A stretch of DNA of 14,555 nucleotides. Origin: Planctomycetota bacterium (GTDB taxonomy: Bacteria > Planctomycetota > UBA1135 > GCA-002686595). Below the pieces are notes generated by a model. That model did no database searches. It worked only from the letters and a program-made list of their open reading frames with translations, and was not told the DNA's origin. A program made the position numbers and the translations under genes. The stretch spans positions 1 to 14,555 of the forward strand of contig JAQBVH010000014.1 in the NCBI GenBank assembly GCA_027623615.1. Reading direction: 5' to 3'. The stretch's first letter is position 1; each line of letters starts with the position of its first letter. Below are positions 13,963 through 14,555 of the stretch, one piece after another.

Positions 13963-14555
13963 ATGCAACACAACAAAGCCCTGATCCTCGCGGCGCTCCT
14001 GCTCGGCCTGGTGGCCGGGTCGACCCTCGGCCGGTCCCCCGCCTCCGCGGTCACCAACGACCCCGTTCCGCACGAGTTCGTCGCGGGCGAGGTGGCCTCC
14101 GCCGCCCAGGTCAACGAGAACTTCAGCGCCCTGGTGAACCGCATCGACATCGACGGCGACAACATCGTCGTCGGTTCGATCGTGCGTGAGCTGCTCGCGG
14201 ACGGCGCGGTGGACGGTGACGTGCTGGCCGTTGGCGCGGTCGGCACGGCCCACCTGCAGCTGGCTGCGATCGGGAGCGACCAGCTCCAGGACGCGTCGGT
14301 GGGTGCGCAGCATCTGCAGCCGGGCGCGGTGGGCTCGCCGCAGCTCCAGGGCCTCGCGGTCGCCACCGAGCACCTCCAGCTCGGCGCGGTCGGGCGCGAG
14401 CAGCTGGGCGACGGCGCGGTCGGCGCCGGGCAGCTCGGGGCGGGCGAGATCGCGGGCGTGCACATTGCCGACGGCTCCCTGACGGGCGCGGACGTGTCGA
14501 CCTCGGTTGGCGACGTGGCGCACCTGGGCGGGTCGGTCGGAATCGGCGTGGCCGA
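13963..14555 (+). CDS. Secreted fibre-like protein with decapeptide repeats, 3'-truncated by window edge
   Basis: The frame is open from an ATG at 13963 to the window end. An ATG at 13954, overlapping the previous stop, would add MPA; GGGAG 11 nt before 13963 favours the inner start. Residues ~1-29 are a signal peptide (KALILAALLLGLVAG, cleavage near SPASA-V). Next comes EFVAGEVASAAQVNENFSAL, a segment resembling the entry region of tail-fibre-like and other secreted repeat proteins. From 14173 to about 14502 there are eleven consecutive 10-residue repeats with consensus G-A-V-G-x-x-[QH]-L-Q-x (GAVGTAHLQL, ASVGAQHLQP, GAVGREQLGD). A 10-residue period with a regularly placed aliphatic pair suggests a beta-helical or trimeric fibre shaft. 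The distal part, where a head or anchor domain would be expected, lies beyond the window. Function unknown; adhesin or surface fibre is a guess. Confidence 0.75.
   Translation, partial: MQHNKALILAALLLGLVAGSTLGRSPASAVTNDPVPHEFVAGEVASAAQVNENFSALVNRIDIDGDNIVVGSIVRELLADGAVDGDVLAVGAVGTAHLQLAAIGSDQLQDASVGAQHLQPGAVGSPQLQGLAVATEHLQLGAVGREQLGDGAVGAGQLGAGEIAGVHIADGSLTGADVSTSVGDVAHLGGSVGIGVA
14173..14502 (+). repeat. Eleven 30-bp units encoding decapeptide repeats
   Basis: Eleven in-frame 30-bp units lie inside the fibre-like gene. The encoded units align without gaps, from GSIVRELLAD through GSLTGADVST. The central eight are closest to the consensus GAVGxxQLQx, and the first and last units diverge. 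Positions 2 (A/S), 3 (V/I/L) and 8 (mostly L) are the most conserved. At DNA level the recurring core is ggcgcggtcgg. Confidence 0.7.

Noticed and set aside
13552..14523. 323-codon minus-strand open frame opposite the lipoprotein and fibre genes
   Set aside because: Its apparent repeats are the antisense image of the 30-bp repeat units; the plus-strand frame has a signal peptide and a ribosome-binding site.

Overview
The window is about 14.5 kb of very GC-rich bacterial DNA with densely packed genes. It has no rRNA, tRNA, CRISPR array or insertion sequence that I can recognise. The gene content suggests a Planctomycetota-type bacterium: a PQQ-like beta-propeller fused to an extra C-terminal domain, an exported carboxypeptidase-regulatory-like protein, a halogenase-like flavoprotein with a PKHSVQF segment, and many secreted or lipid-anchored proteins with weak Shine-Dalgarno signals. 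This is inference from style; Myxococcota, Acidobacteriota or Gemmatimonadota cannot be excluded.

Layout, left to right. (1) Positions 2-1198 (+) hold the 3' part of a helical, coiled-coil protein of unknown function. It converges on (2) a minus-strand pair: a small secreted Cys-rich protein (3417-2993), apparently frameshifted in a C7 tract, coupled by a TGATG overlap to a membrane-anchored protein with carboxypeptidase-regulatory-like domains (2993-1251). A 36-nt hairpin lies between the convergent stops. (3) A second minus-strand pair encodes a beta-lactamase-fold serine hydrolase fused to a complete VanX-type D-Ala-D-Ala dipeptidase (8148-5836), then a second secreted serine hydrolase (5780-3684). 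(4) Divergent from it, with only 26 bp between start codons, is a DadA-like D-amino-acid dehydrogenase (8175-9404, +). (5) A third minus-strand pair encodes a UbiC-like chorismate lyase (11281-10754) and an 8-nt-overlapping FAD-dependent halogenase-like oxidoreductase (10761-9499). (6) Upstream on the same strand is a PQQ-like beta-propeller protein (13541-11349), separated from the UbiC-like gene by a long GC-rich hairpin. (7) Divergent from it are a 59-aa lipoprotein (13775-13954, +) and, directly behind, a secreted fibre-like protein with 10-residue repeats that runs off the right edge.

Two functional groups stand out. In modules 3 and 4, exported enzymes with DD-peptidase and D-Ala-D-Ala dipeptidase signatures lie next to an enzyme that could oxidise the released D-alanine to pyruvate, which would make a compact peptidoglycan D-alanine salvage locus. 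Module 5 pairs an enzyme predicted to make 4-hydroxybenzoate (or a related hydroxybenzoate) from chorismate with a flavin enzyme of the halogenase/reductase type. This recalls the chorismate lyase plus brominase logic of marine bromophenol pathways. Both pathway assignments are inferences from motifs and gene order.
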